From positions 1 to 43,793 of the forward strand of contig SXPB01000045.1 in NCBI GenBank assembly GCA_005776475.1: a stretch of DNA of 43,793 bases. The letters are read 5' to 3'. Shown in pieces: positions 1-9,460 of the stretch. The notes beneath the pieces are model-generated. The model was not told the DNA's origin, did no database searches, and saw only the letters and a list, made by a program, of their open reading frames with translations. Source of the DNA: Planctomycetia bacterium (GTDB lineage: Bacteria; Planctomycetota; UBA1135; UBA2386). A program made the position numbers and the translations under genes. The first letter of the stretch is position 1; each line of letters begins with the position of its first letter.

Positions 1-1
1 G

Positions 2-496
2 GTGGCGCGCCGCGCGCTCGGCTTCGGCATGCGCGTTCTCTACGCGAGCCGCACCCCCGCCCCCGCGGCGCTCGAACAGGAACTGCGCGCCATCCACGTT
101 CCGCTCGACGCCCTGCTGCGCGAGAGCGACTTCGTGTCGTTGCACGTGCCCCTGCGGCCCGAGACCACGCACCTGATCGACGTCGCGCAACTGTGCACGA
201 TGAAACGCAGCGCGTTCCTCATCAACACCTCGCGCGGGCCGGTCGTGCACGAAGCGGCGCTCGTCGCCGCCCTCGAAGAGGGCCTGATCGCCGGCGCCGG
301 GCTCGACGTCTTCGAAGCGGAGCCGCACGTGCATCCCGGCTTGCGCGAGCTGGACAACGTCGTGCTGCTGCCTCATGTCGGCAGTGCGGTGACCAGCGTG
401 CGCAGCCTGATGTGCGCACTGGCCGCCGCCGACTGCAGTGCCGTGCTCACCGGCGAACGACCGAAGCACCCGGTCAACCCGCAGGTGCTCGGGTGA
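2..496 (+). CDS. D-isomer-specific 2-hydroxyacid dehydrogenase (hydroxypyruvate/glyoxylate reductase type), C-terminal part
   Basis: The reading frame is open from the window edge, so the N-terminal catalytic domain and the glycine-rich NAD loop lie outside; the first visible residues (ARRALGFGMRVLYASR) are what normally follows that loop. Visible family marks are the arginine in NTSRGPVV, the glutamate in DVFEAEP and the catalytic histidine in LLPHVGSA. Such enzymes reduce hydroxypyruvate or glyoxylate to glycerate or glycolate with NAD(P)H in the cytoplasm. The stop codon overlaps the GTG start of a glycerate kinase, which argues for the glycerate-forming activity. Substrate specificity cannot be read from the fragment. 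Confidence 0.88.
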   Translation: MARRALGFGMRVLYASRTPAPAALEQELRAIHVPLDALLRESDFVSLHVPLRPETTHLIDVAQLCTMKRSAFLINTSRGPVVHEAALVAALEEGLIAGAGLDVFEAEPHVHPGLRELDNVVLLPHVGSAVTSVRSLMCALAAADCSAVLTGERPKHPVNPQVLG

Positions 497-1812
497 AGGA
501 ACGGCTGCGCGCGTGCTTCGCAGCGCTGCTGCAGTCGCTCGAGCGACGCCAGCGCCTGGGAGTGCCGGGCTGCCTTGGCACGGCTCGCGACCACGTCGCC
601 CGCGGCGGCCGCATCGTGCTGGTCGCGTTCGGCAAAGCGGCGCGCGGCATGGCGAAGGCGGCCCTTGCCGTGTTGCCGGCCCATCGCGTGCGCGGCGTCC
701 TGGTGACGCCGGAGCCCGATGCCCACCCGCTGCCGCCACTCGAAGTCGTGCCGGGCGGCCATCCGCTGCCGACCGCCGGCAGCTTTGCCGCGGCGGCGCA
801 AGCACTCGCGGTGTGCCGTTCGGCGGGACCGTTCGACCACGTGGTGTTTCTCGTGTCCGGTGGCGGCTCGGCGCTGCTCGAACTGCCGTACGAGCCTTCG
901 ATCGACGTCGCCGAGTGGCGCCGCTTCTACCAGGGGCTCGTCGGCAGCGGCGCTTCGATCGAACGCGTCAACGCGCTGCGCCGCCGCGTCTCCGCCGTGA
1001 AGGGCGGTCGCCTTGGGCTCGCGGCGCAACACGCCGCTGGCCAGACCACGGTGTTCGTGAACGACACGGCCTGCGGCTACGGCGACATCGCTTCGGGCCC
1101 ATCCGTGTTTCTCGATCCGAACGACGACGACGAGATGTCGCGAGCGGCCTGGCTCGACGATGCCACGTTCCACCGCGAAGTCGAAACGCTGCAGCTCGCT
1201 GCCTGGTTGCCTTCGCGTCTCGCCACCGATCTCGCGGCGGGTGCGCTGCCACCGCCGCCACCGATCCCCGATCCGTTGTGGGGTCGGTGCGCCTGGCTCA
1301 CGTTGATGGACGAACACTTTGCGGGCGCCCAGTGCAGCGCCTGGTTGCGCGATGCCGGCATCACGGTTGCCGAGGACACCGATGTCGATGGACGCACCTG
1401 TGACGGTGCCGCCGAAGCCTTGCTGCACCGCCTCGCGACCATGCGCGCCGCCTGCCCGCACGGGCCCGTCGCCGTGGTGACGACGGGCGAACTGTCGGTG
1501 CCACTGCCGCCCGCGCCGGGCAGTGGTGGCCGCAACCAGCAGTTCCTGCTCGCCTGCGCCCACCGCATCGCCGGCCAGCCCATCACCGTGCTGAGTGCGG
1601 GCACGGACGGCATCGACGGCAACTCGCCCGCGGCAGGTGGCTTCGTCGATGGCACGACAATGGCGCGCGCGCACGCGCTGGGCCGCGATGTGCACGACGC
1701 GATGCGACGGTGCGATGCGTTCCCGCTGCTGCACGCGCTGTCGGATACCCTCGTCAGCGGCCCGACCGGCACCAACGTGCGCGACGTCCGTGTCGTGGTT
1801 CACCACGGCTGA
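493..1812 (+). CDS. Glycerate 2-kinase, MOFRL family
   Basis: A 439-residue protein starting at GTG 493, chosen because it gives the normal family start and a 4-nt GTGA overlap with the upstream dehydrogenase; the frame is open further upstream but that part has no family likeness. Family signatures are PGGHPLP, the SGGGSALL phosphate loop, RRRVSAVKGGRL, NDTACGYGDIASGPSV, and the C-terminal MOFRL block containing GGRNQQFLLA, GTDGIDGNSPAAGG and SGPTGTNVRDV. The enzyme phosphorylates D-glycerate to 2-phosphoglycerate. With the preceding reductase it makes a hydroxypyruvate to glycerate to 2-phosphoglycerate module, as in serine, glyoxylate or tartrate assimilation. Cytoplasmic. Confidence 0.9.
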   Translation: MKERLRACFAALLQSLERRQRLGVPGCLGTARDHVARGGRIVLVAFGKAARGMAKAALAVLPAHRVRGVLVTPEPDAHPLPPLEVVPGGHPLPTAGSFAAAAQALAVCRSAGPFDHVVFLVSGGGSALLELPYEPSIDVAEWRRFYQGLVGSGASIERVNALRRRVSAVKGGRLGLAAQHAAGQTTVFVNDTACGYGDIASGPSVFLDPNDDDEMSRAAWLDDATFHREVETLQLAAWLPSRLATDLAAGALPPPPPIPDPLWGRCAWLTLMDEHFAGAQCSAWLRDAGITVAEDTDVDGRTCDGAAEALLHRLATMRAACPHGPVAVVTTGELSVPLPPAPGSGGRNQQFLLACAHRIAGQPITVLSAGTDGIDGNSPAAGGFVDGTTMARAHALGRDVHDAMRRCDAFPLLHALSDTLVSGPTGTNVRDVRVVVHHG

Positions 1813-1885
1813 GTTTGCACCGATAGGCCTGGAAGCCGCGCCGATCCTGGCGCCGCTGCCATCGCGCCGTCCGTGAAGTGAAGCC

Positions 1886-1904
1886 GAGTCCAGCTCTGGG
1901 ACTC
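1886..1904 (+). terminator. Short hairpin after the glycerate kinase gene
   Basis: Arms GAGTCC and GGACTC (6 bp) enclose a 7-nt loop in the 150-nt gap between the kinase stop and the next start. There is no T-run after it, so it is only a weak terminator candidate. Confidence 0.25.
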
Positions 1905-1962
1905 AGTTGCAGCGCCGACTCAAGTCGATCAATGCGCAGCACCAAGGAAGGACAACGGGGAC

Positions 1963-4950
1963 ATGGGCGCACGAACAAACGGGGCCACGCTGGCCCTACT
2001 GGGGATCCTCGCAGCCTGCGGCGGCGGCGGCGGCGGCGGTTCCGGTTTTGGCAGCAGTGCGGAGTCGACCTACGGCACGGTCCGGTTGCTGGCGCACGTG
2101 CCGGCGGTCGATGCCGTGCAGGTCGCTCTCGACTCGACCATTGAACTCGAGTTCGACGCGCCGATGGCACTCGACAGCTTCGGCGACGAAGACACGTGGT
2201 TGCGCATCGCCGGCAGCGACAGCAACGTGGCGGGCGCATGGAGCCTCGGCATCGCCGGCCGCGTGCGCTTCACGCCCGCGCAGCGCCTGCAAGCCGAGAC
2301 CGACTACGAGCTCCAGCTGTCGGCGCTGACCTGTGACGAACTCGGCCGCATCGTCGACGTCACCACCGTGGTGCCGTTCCGCACCTACGACTCGCAAGCA
2401 CCGGTGATCACCGCCGCCGATGTCGCCGCGAACGCGACGGGCATCGCCCGCACGCGCACGTTCGTCATCTCCTTCAACGAAGGCATCGCGGCGGGCTCGG
2501 TGGACTCCAGCAACGTGTACTTGCGGGACGGGTTCGGCTTCCTGTGGGCGGCCGATCGCCTCGTCGACGGCAACACCGTCACGCTCGACCCGCACTCCGA
2601 CCTGCCGGGCGATCGCCAGTTCACGCTGCACGTCACCGGCACCATCACCGACCGCGCCGGCAACGCGCTGGGCAACGGCACGGCGATCACCTTCCAGACC
2701 GCCTCCGACACGATCGAACCGACCGTCACCACGGCCTGGCCGGCGATGAACCAGACCGGCGTGTCGCCGCGCGTGCAGCCGACCTTCGCGTTCGACGAAT
2801 CGATGGATCCGGCGACGGTCGAGGCGAGCTCGCTGCTGTTCCAGGATGAATTCGGCAGCGTCGTCGCCTTCGCCGTCGACAGCAGCACGGACCAGCGGAC
2901 GTTGCGCCTGCGCCCGTCGTCGCCGCTGGTCGCCAATCGGCGCTACACGATGGCGTTCCTGCTCGGCGGGGCGGCGGCGACCGACGTCAGCGGCAATGCG
3001 CTCGCGGCGACCCAGGCGCGCACCTTCACCACCGGCACCGATGCCGACGCTCCGGCGATCACCGGTTCGCAACCGGCCCCCGGCGAAAGCCGCGTGCCGG
3101 GCAGCGTGATCGCGACGGTGACCTTCGCCGAAGCGCTCGACCCGGCCTGGATCAACACCGACACGGTGTCGTTGACCGCGGGCGACGCCGCGGTGGCGAT
3201 CGTCGTCGAACGGCCGACCGCCAACACCGTGCGGGTGACGCCGGTGCTCGAACTGCCGACCAACACAAACTGCGTGCTGACCGTGCGTGGCGGCCAGGAA
3301 GGCATCCACGACCTCGCCGGCAACGTGCTCGCCGCCGACACCACCATCGCGTTCACGACGTCGAGCGATGGCGCCACGCCGACTGCGGTGCTGCTGCCGC
3401 CCGATGGCGCTTCCGGCGTCGCTCCGTCGTCGCACTTCACCGTGGTGTTCGACGCCGCGATGGCAAGCGACACGCTCGACACTTCGACGATCCGCATCAC
3501 CGACGACCTCGGCACGCCACTGGCGGGCAACCTGGTGGTGTCCGGCGGCAACCGCGTGGTGACGTTCACGCCGCAGACGCCGCTGCTGGCGTTGACCTAC
3601 TACCGCATGACGATCGTCGGCGGCAGCACGGGTCCACGCCGCACCACCGGCAACTGGTTCCCGCAGGACCAGACCTCCCGCTTCCGCACCGGACTCGGCA
3701 ACGACAGCACGGCGCCTTCGGTCACCGCGACGGTGAACGGCATCGCCAGCTCGCGCGCAACCGGCCTCGCGGTGCCGCCGTCGGGCTTCACCATCGACGT
3801 CACCGTCAGCGATGCGAACAACCAGTGGCCGGACATGGGCAGTGTCGCGGTGGCGCTGTCCGGAACCGGATCCGGTCCAGGCGCGCCAACGTTGCTCGCC
3901 GCCGCCGAGATCGGCTACGGCACGTTCCGCGTGCAGGTGCCGGCCGAAGCCGCGCTCAGCCCCGGTTCGTGGAACCTGACCGTGCGCGTCGCCGACCTGA
4001 CCGGCAACGTCGGCACCTCGAGCGCGATGCCGTTCACCGTGAACGCGCTGTCGGCCTCGTCGCTGCCGTTCGAGCGACCCCAGGTCGTCTACGTGCGCAC
4101 CGATCTCGATCGCGACGGCAACCAACGCGCCGACTTCGAGGACGACATGCTGCGCCTCGGCTTCGCCACACCGGGCGACCCGATGGGCACGGACGCCTAT
4201 GTGCGCCGCATCGTGCGCGATGGCATCCTCGCGCAAGCAAGCCTGCTCTACGGTCGCGGCAGCCGCGGCGAACCGATCGACAGTGGTTCGGTACCGCTGC
4301 GCTTCACCACGCGCCAACCGATCGGCATCCAGCACATGCAGATGGCCGTCGGTGGCCTCGATCCGGAAGGCGACCGCCAGCGCACCTACGGCGACGAGAG
4401 CACCGGCGTGCTCGGCCGCGCCTACTACGACTACCGCAACGGCAACGTCAGCGAGCGCAACACGTCGAACTCGCCGGGTCTCGGCGTGTTCCCGGCCGAG
4501 ATGTGGCTCTACCAGACGCGCATCCACCTGCAGGTGTGGCCGGCCTACCAGACGCGCTTCGCGCAGCGGTTCCGCCCGCTCTGCCCGGACATGGGTGGCA
4601 CGCCGGCGGGTTCGCACCCGCTCGACGCCGCCGTGCTGCGCGCCGACTTCAACTACGCCACGGCGACCACGGCGCAGCGGGCGCGTTGGCAGACGGTGAT
4701 GGATGCGGCCGACGACTGGGCGGCGGTGATGGGCATCATCCTCGCGCACGAAGTCGGCCACTCGATCGGCCTCGTCGCGCCCGGCGCGGCACCGAACGGC
4801 CTGTTCGGCGATGGCTCGCTGCACAACACCTACGCGGGTGCCGCCGAGGTGATGGCGCCGTCGGTCGGCTACGAAGCGATGACGACCCTCGACTACGCGT
4901 TCCGAGACATCGACCTGGCCTACCTGCGCCAAAGGGTGTTGCTGCAATGA
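1963..4950 (+). CDS. Large exported lipoprotein with Ig-like (SbsA/Big_5-type) repeats and C-terminal HExxH domain
   Basis: A 995-residue protein. ATG 1963 has a good ribosome binding site (GGAAGGA) and begins a lipoprotein signal with lipobox LAAC, followed by a Gly-rich linker. Residues about 40-575 hold five repeats of roughly 100 residues, each ending in a phrase such as VVPFRTYDSQAPVI, ITFQTASDTIEPTV or RTFTTGTDADAPAI, typical of Ig-like domains of the SbsA/Big_5 kind. A further beta-rich domain reaches about 690. The C-terminal 300 residues carry HEVGHSIGL at 929-937, a zincin motif. The third metal ligand of metzincins (HExxHxxGxxH/D) is absent at the expected place; a histidine further on (GSLHNTY) might replace it. 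Likely an outer-surface adhesin-protease. The next gene overlaps by 4 nt. Confidence 0.8.
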   Translation: MGARTNGATLALLGILAACGGGGGGGSGFGSSAESTYGTVRLLAHVPAVDAVQVALDSTIELEFDAPMALDSFGDEDTWLRIAGSDSNVAGAWSLGIAGRVRFTPAQRLQAETDYELQLSALTCDELGRIVDVTTVVPFRTYDSQAPVITAADVAANATGIARTRTFVISFNEGIAAGSVDSSNVYLRDGFGFLWAADRLVDGNTVTLDPHSDLPGDRQFTLHVTGTITDRAGNALGNGTAITFQTASDTIEPTVTTAWPAMNQTGVSPRVQPTFAFDESMDPATVEASSLLFQDEFGSVVAFAVDSSTDQRTLRLRPSSPLVANRRYTMAFLLGGAAATDVSGNALAATQARTFTTGTDADAPAITGSQPAPGESRVPGSVIATVTFAEALDPAWINTDTVSLTAGDAAVAIVVERPTANTVRVTPVLELPTNTNCVLTVRGGQEGIHDLAGNVLAADTTIAFTTSSDGATPTAVLLPPDGASGVAPSSHFTVVFDAAMASDTLDTSTIRITDDLGTPLAGNLVVSGGNRVVTFTPQTPLLALTYYRMTIVGGSTGPRRTTGNWFPQDQTSRFRTGLGNDSTAPSVTATVNGIASSRATGLAVPPSGFTIDVTVSDANNQWPDMGSVAVALSGTGSGPGAPTLLAAAEIGYGTFRVQVPAEAALSPGSWNLTVRVADLTGNVGTSSAMPFTVNALSASSLPFERPQVVYVRTDLDRDGNQRADFEDDMLRLGFATPGDPMGTDAYVRRIVRDGILAQASLLYGRGSRGEPIDSGSVPLRFTTRQPIGIQHMQMAVGGLDPEGDRQRTYGDESTGVLGRAYYDYRNGNVSERNTSNSPGLGVFPAEMWLYQTRIHLQVWPAYQTRFAQRFRPLCPDMGGTPAGSHPLDAAVLRADFNYATATTAQRARWQTVMDAADDWAAVMGIILAHEVGHSIGLVAPGAAPNGLFGDGSLHNTYAGAAEVMAPSVGYEAMTTLDYAFRDIDLAYLRQRVLLQ

Positions 4951-5954
4951 AGCCTCACGCTCCGTTCGTCACCTGGCTGCTCTGCCTCGCGAACCTCGGC
5001 GCCCTGCCGCTCGCGGCCCAGGACCAGGCCACCACTCTGCTCGCGCAAGCGCGCGCCGCGGATGCGGTGGTCGTTGCCCGCGTCACGGCCGCCAGCGACC
5101 CGTCGCCCGAATGGCACCGGCTCGAGTTCGTCACGACGCAGGTGTTGAAGGGCAACTCGCCGGGTGAGTTCGCCGTGCTCGAACCGGCCGGTGCGTGCTG
5201 TGGCCGCAGCCTGTTCGCCTTGCAGATCGGCGACGAGCGCCTGCTGTTCTTGCGGCGGCGCGGCCCGTCGTGGCACCCGTGCGGCGGTGCGCGCGGCGTC
5301 GTGCCGGCGGCCCCCGAGGTCGTGGCCCACGTGACCGCACTGCTGGCGGCGCCGAACGACAGCGCGCTCGCGCACCTGCTCGCGGACAACGTCGGCCACC
5401 AGGAAGCGCGCATCGCCGACGATGCCGCGCATGCCCTCGCCGTGCTGCCGCAGATCGCGCTCGGCAGCGCCGATCGCGAACACGTCACCGCGGTTCTCGT
5501 CGATTCGATGCAGCGCGGCACCACGCGCACTGCAGCCCTGGCGGAAGTCGTGGTTCGCACCGCCGACGCGAGCTCGATGGACCGGCTGCTGCCCGCCTAT
5601 CTCGACACCCGCCACACTGACCAGGCCCGCTTGCTGCGCACGGCCCTGGCACGCGGCAATGCCGATCTCGTCGCCCAACGGCTGCCGCAGTTCGTCGGCA
5701 ACGACCTACGCGCGCTGCGCGCTGCCGAGTTGCTGGTCGAGCTGCCGGCCGAACCGGCCCGCGCGGCCATCGAAGGCGTGCTCGCCCGCACCACGCACCC
5801 ACGCGTCGCCTTGTGCGTCGCCGAAGGCATGCTCGCCGCCGGCGCCAGGATCGAATCGCTGCAGGGTCGGTTCCCGCCTGCCGTGCTCGAGATCGCGCGC
5901 ACTCGCGCCGAAGGCCCACGCCGCTTCCGCGCCATCGAACCGTCCCGCCGATGA
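4947..5954 (+). CDS. Exported protein of unknown function
   Basis: A 335-residue protein whose ATG overlaps the stop of the lipoprotein gene (ATGA). It opens with a Sec signal peptide ending near LPLAAQ. Residues about 25-115 contain several cysteines (AGACCGRS, SWHPCGG) and phrases like RVTAASDPSPEWHRLEFVTTQVLKG (shown here in part), reminiscent of small exported domains that report on transport of metals or cofactors, but I do not recognise the family. Residues 120-320 are alanine- and leucine-rich helices spaced like HEAT repeats. Coupling to the lipoprotein upstream and the gene downstream suggests all three are made together. No enzymatic motif is visible. Confidence 0.65.
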   Translation: MKPHAPFVTWLLCLANLGALPLAAQDQATTLLAQARAADAVVVARVTAASDPSPEWHRLEFVTTQVLKGNSPGEFAVLEPAGACCGRSLFALQIGDERLLFLRRRGPSWHPCGGARGVVPAAPEVVAHVTALLAAPNDSALAHLLADNVGHQEARIADDAAHALAVLPQIALGSADREHVTAVLVDSMQRGTTRTAALAEVVVRTADASSMDRLLPAYLDTRHTDQARLLRTALARGNADLVAQRLPQFVGNDLRALRAAELLVELPAEPARAAIEGVLARTTHPRVALCVAEGMLAAGARIESLQGRFPPAVLEIARTRAEGPRRFRAIEPSRR

Positions 5955-7792
5955 ACCACTCGCCAGCTTCGCCTGCGGCACCCACGACGACTCGCGTGCA
6001 CTTGCTGCCCGCGACGTTGCTGGACCTGCCGTTGCAGCGGCTGCCGCTCGGCGAGGCATTGGCGGCGACGTTGGCGGCACTGGGCATGCTCACCGTCGGC
6101 GACGTGCTGCAGACACCGACCGACGCACTCGACGACGACCAGGCCGAAGCCCTGCGCACCGTCTTGCAGCGGGCCCTGCACGACGGTCTCGCCCAGTTCG
6201 CCGACGAAGCCAACGACTGGCCGACGCTGCGCGCGCAGTTGCTGGGTCCCCTCGGTGACGAGGAGCGCACCTGGCTGTGCGATCTGGTCGGGATCGAGCG
6301 CCCGCCGGTGGCGCGGCCGCTGCTCGCGCGCCAACTCGGCATCAGCACGGCCGAGCTCGATGCGCGCGCCGAGCGCTTGCGCGCGACGCTGGCCGAACGC
6401 GCGGCCGCACTGTGCGCCCGGTTGCATCAGGTCACGATCGCCGACCTGGACGCCAACGAAGGCGTGATGATGGTCGAACACGCCGCCACCGGCACGCTGT
6501 TGCACACGTTGGCCAACGCCACCTCCGACCGCGAACTCGGGCTGCGATTCTGCGCGTTCCTGTTTCCGAACGAACTGCACCTGCATCGCGCCGCCCTGTT
6601 CTCGATGTCGTCGCGGCGCTTCCGACGCCTGGTGCGCGCGTTGCCCAGCCTGGTCCCGCAACATCGCCTGCCGCTGCCGCTCGACACGATCGCGCAGGAA
6701 CTCGCCAGCCTCGGCAACTTCGTGCCACGCGGCGCCCTGCTGCACATCCTGCGCAGCGAGCTGCGGATCGCCATCGAACTCGACGGCGAACGCGGCGAAG
6801 TCGCGGTGCCGGACCCCCGTTCCGCCGCGGCCCGGATCTCCGGCCTGCTGCAGGCCGAACGCCGCCCGCTGTCGCTGACCGACCTCGCCTTCGCGTGGCG
6901 CGAGCGTTTCCGCAGCGTTTCGCGCACGACGCTGCTGCGCCACCTGCGGGGCAACGACCTGTTCCTGCAGGTCGGTCCCGAAACCTGGGCCCTGCGCGCC
7001 GACCACCAGCACGAACTCGACGCCCTGCAAGACCTCGTCGACAAGGTCGCGCGCACGCTGCTCGCCCGCGGTGGTCGCCACCACATCGAGAGCCTGCTGC
7101 AGGACGAAGGCGCCGACGAGGCCAAACAGTGGCTGGTGCTCGATCGCCTCGCCCACGATCCGCGCGTGCGCCTGCTCGGCCGTGGCGACGCCTGCGCCGC
7201 GACGCACCGCCGTTCGCGCGTGATGGAGAACCTGCTCGCAGCGATGCGCAAGGCCGCGGGCGACGTGGTCGAGAGCCTGTTCCTCAGCAACCAACCACCC
7301 GAGCACCGCCGCCTCGTCGAACGCCTGCTGCACCACAACCGCCTGTTCGTGCGCACCGCCGACGATCGCATCGACACGCTGGCCAACTGGCCGTTCAACG
7401 ACGAACGCATGCAACGGTTGGTGGCGTTGGTCGAAGACCACCTGCGACACCGCGCTGGCCACGCCACCGCCACCGCCCTCAAGGCCATCGTCGACCGGAC
7501 CGACCTCGGTGGCGATTGGCTCACGCCGACGCTGCTCGCCGACGTGCTGCATCGCCACGGGCCGTTCGAACTGCTGCCGCACGGCATCGTCGCGTGCGCC
7601 GACCTGGCTCTCGGCAGCGTGGTGCTGCGTCAGGCGCGCCAGGCCTTGCGCGATGCCGGCGTGCCGCTCACCGTCGAACAGGTGCTGCGCGCGCGGCCCG
7701 AACTCGCCGAGTTCGCACCGTGCCTGCAGGAACTGCTCAGCGGCGATCCGTTGGTGCAGACGCCCGACGGCTTCACGTTCCAGCTGGCGTGA
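5951..7792 (+). CDS. Large cytoplasmic protein with RpoA-CTD-like and HARE/winged-helix-like segments
   Basis: A 613-residue protein starting at an ATG that overlaps the previous stop by 4 nt. No signal peptide or membrane segment. Residues about 26-58 (LPLGEALAATLAALGMLTVG and on) look like the helix-hairpin-helix of the RNA polymerase alpha C-terminal domain. The region around 330-350, with SRTTLLRHLRGNDLFLQVG followed by ETWALR, resembles the end of HARE-HTH or sigma-like winged-helix domains. Most of the rest is helical and rich in Leu, Arg and Asp. I infer a nucleic-acid-binding, possibly transcription-related role, but the likeness is by eye only. Its 3' end overlaps the convergent PAP2 gene by 20 nt. 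Confidence 0.55.
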   Translation: MNHSPASPAAPTTTRVHLLPATLLDLPLQRLPLGEALAATLAALGMLTVGDVLQTPTDALDDDQAEALRTVLQRALHDGLAQFADEANDWPTLRAQLLGPLGDEERTWLCDLVGIERPPVARPLLARQLGISTAELDARAERLRATLAERAAALCARLHQVTIADLDANEGVMMVEHAATGTLLHTLANATSDRELGLRFCAFLFPNELHLHRAALFSMSSRRFRRLVRALPSLVPQHRLPLPLDTIAQELASLGNFVPRGALLHILRSELRIAIELDGERGEVAVPDPRSAAARISGLLQAERRPLSLTDLAFAWRERFRSVSRTTLLRHLRGNDLFLQVGPETWALRADHQHELDALQDLVDKVARTLLARGGRHHIESLLQDEGADEAKQWLVLDRLAHDPRVRLLGRGDACAATHRRSRVMENLLAAMRKAAGDVVESLFLSNQPPEHRRLVERLLHHNRLFVRTADDRIDTLANWPFNDERMQRLVALVEDHLRHRAGHATATALKAIVDRTDLGGDWLTPTLLADVLHRHGPFELLPHGIVACADLALGSVVLRQARQALRDAGVPLTVEQVLRARPELAEFAPCLQELLSGDPLVQTPDGFTFQLA

Positions 7793-8669
7793 CGCGCGCC
7801 GCCGGGCGCGGCCAGCCGTCGCGATCGGCAAGCCAATCGCACAGACGCAAAACCGGCCACGCCAGCAGCGCCCCGGCCACCACGTCGAGCGTCCAGTGGT
7901 AGCGCAGCAGCACGGTGCTCACGATGAGCAGCACCGCCGGCAGCGCGAGCCATCGGAACCACTTCCGGTTCCACTGCCACAGGCTCACCATCGCCGTCAC
8001 CGTCAGCATCGTGTGGCCGCTCGGGAAGCAGTCCCACGGATTGGCTTCGCCTTTGTCGATCGTCGTGCGCAGCCACGGCGTCAGCCACAGGCCACGCACT
8101 TCGTGTTCGAACTGCAACAACACCTTCGGCGCCAGCGTCGGCACCAGCAGGTAGCCGAGGTAGCTGGCGAGGAAACCACCGACGAGCCGCAGCACGGCGC
8201 GGTCGAACGCCGCCTTGCCGGTGCCGAGCGCCGCCGCGAGTGCGGACGCGACGCAGATCCCATAGAAGGCGAAGTAGCAGATCTGCAGCACTTCGACGAC
8301 GAACGGCGGCAACGCTTCGACGAGGTGGCCGGCGTCGGTACCGAACCAGGTGCGGTCGAACGCCAGGAACGTCAGCTCGTACGGTTCGGGATGCACGCCG
8401 GGCAACAGCCAGCACAGCCCGGAGAACACCGCGGGCAGGCCGATGATCGCCAGTGCCGCCCGCGGCACGCGCGCGGCGTCGTGCGACCGGTGCACGGCGA
8501 GCCAGTGCGACGCGAACACCGCCGCGGCGAGGCCCGCGTGCAGCAGCAGGAACGCCAACGGATCGTGGCCCGGGGTGGCACCGCCTGGCACCGCCACCGC
8601 GACGATGGCGACGCAGCCAAGGTAGGCAAACCAGATGCGTTCGCTGGTCGGGCGGGCCGGCTCGGTCAT
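7773..8669 (-). CDS. PAP2-family membrane phosphatase (inositolphosphotransferase-like)
   Basis: A 298-residue membrane protein with about six hydrophobic segments. The PAP2 phosphatase motifs are near the C-terminus: CFPSGHTM at 214-221 and RYHWTLDVVAG at 256-266, giving the catalytic His and the HxxxD pair typical of the PAP2_3 (AUR1/inositolphosphotransferase-like) branch. Such enzymes dephosphorylate lipid phosphates or exchange head groups at the membrane. Substrate is unknown. The ATG at 8669 faces a short divergent gap to the next plus-strand gene. The 3' end overlaps the preceding convergent gene. Confidence 0.82.
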   Translation of the reverse strand: MTEPARPTSERIWFAYLGCVAIVAVAVPGGATPGHDPLAFLLLHAGLAAAVFASHWLAVHRSHDAARVPRAALAIIGLPAVFSGLCWLLPGVHPEPYELTFLAFDRTWFGTDAGHLVEALPPFVVEVLQICYFAFYGICVASALAAALGTGKAAFDRAVLRLVGGFLASYLGYLLVPTLAPKVLLQFEHEVRGLWLTPWLRTTIDKGEANPWDCFPSGHTMLTVTAMVSLWQWNRKWFRWLALPAVLLIVSTVLLRYHWTLDVVAGALLAWPVLRLCDWLADRDGWPRPAARVTPAGT

Positions 8670-8739
8670 CGGCGGGTGTCGTCGCCGCCAGCGGCGGAAA
8701 GCGCAAGCATCTTCGTGCCGGCCTCGCTACGAAACGCGC

Positions 8740-9102
8740 GTGCCGCTGCCCACCCCCGACGACGTCCGTGCCCGCCTGCGCGCGCTCGACGAGTTCGACC
8801 GCAAGGTCACCGGTGGCCTCGTCGCCTTGTGCATGACGATGCCGGAGAAGGTGCGCGACCGCGAATGGATGGCGGAGCGCTTCGTGCACGTGGCGACCGT
8901 GGCGCACGGTTTTGATGCCGAAACCGGGCCGGCCACCGATGCCGACGTCGAGCGCATGCGCGCCTACGCGACGACGCATGTCGAAGCGGTGTTGGCGGCG
9001 ACCCTGCTGTTGTTCGTGCGCACCGCCGCCGACCTGCAGCAACGCGGCGGACCGTTCTCATTGTCGGAAGCGCAGCAGATCGTGGCCAGCTACCTCGGGT
9101 GA
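8740..9102 (+). CDS. Small hypothetical protein
   Basis: A 120-residue soluble, helix-rich protein (MPLPTPDDVRARLRALDEFD and on). I do not recognise a family. GTG 8740 is chosen over upstream starts because the upstream part of the frame is low-complexity Arg-rich translation of the intergenic region, and a TACGAA hexamer ends 6 nt before this GTG, the same spacing seen before other genes here. It diverges from the PAP2 gene. Confidence 0.55.
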   Translation: MPLPTPDDVRARLRALDEFDRKVTGGLVALCMTMPEKVRDREWMAERFVHVATVAHGFDAETGPATDADVERMRAYATTHVEAVLAATLLLFVRTAADLQQRGGPFSLSEAQQIVASYLG

Positions 9103-9442
9103 CGCCACCGTGCGCAGAGGCAAGGTTCGCCCCGTGGATCGCGCCGAGAATGGAAAAGGAATTGGTCACGGGGCCTTGCGACTGTGCCTCTTCGCGTTGG
9201 GCGGGCTCATGGCGACTTCGGCGGTGTGGGATGCCAGCAACGGCAAGGTCTTGTTGGCAGCCTGCGCGGGTTGACCCTGGTTGCCTGGGTTCTCCTCGCG
9301 TTTGCCCTCGGTTGGAACTGGGCAGCGTTGCGGCCGTTTCCAACCACCATGCACGGCATCGAACTCGCGGTCGCGCACCGCGACGCTGGTCTCGTTCTCG
9401 CCGACGGATCCGAAGGTGCTCGCGCAGTGCAAGTGAGGCGGC

Positions 9443-9459
9443 GCCGGGAGCGTCCCGGC
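9443..9459 (+). promoter_or_regulatory. Hairpin upstream of the metallopeptidase-esterase gene
   Basis: Perfect 7-bp arms GCCGGGA and TCCCGGC around a 3-nt loop. It lies 53 nt before ATG 9513 and next to a second hairpin. It could be a terminator remnant or a leader structure. Confidence 0.35.
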
Positions 9460-9460
9460 T

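Noticed and set aside
373-1806. Long minus-strand frame opposite the glycerate kinase
   Set aside because: Low-complexity Arg/Ala-rich translation typical of the complementary strand of a GC-rich gene; the plus-strand gene has clear family motifs.
1996-4947. 983-codon minus-strand frame opposite the Ig-repeat lipoprotein
   Set aside because: Composed of Arg, His, Gly and Val repeats with no domain; a shadow of the plus-strand gene.
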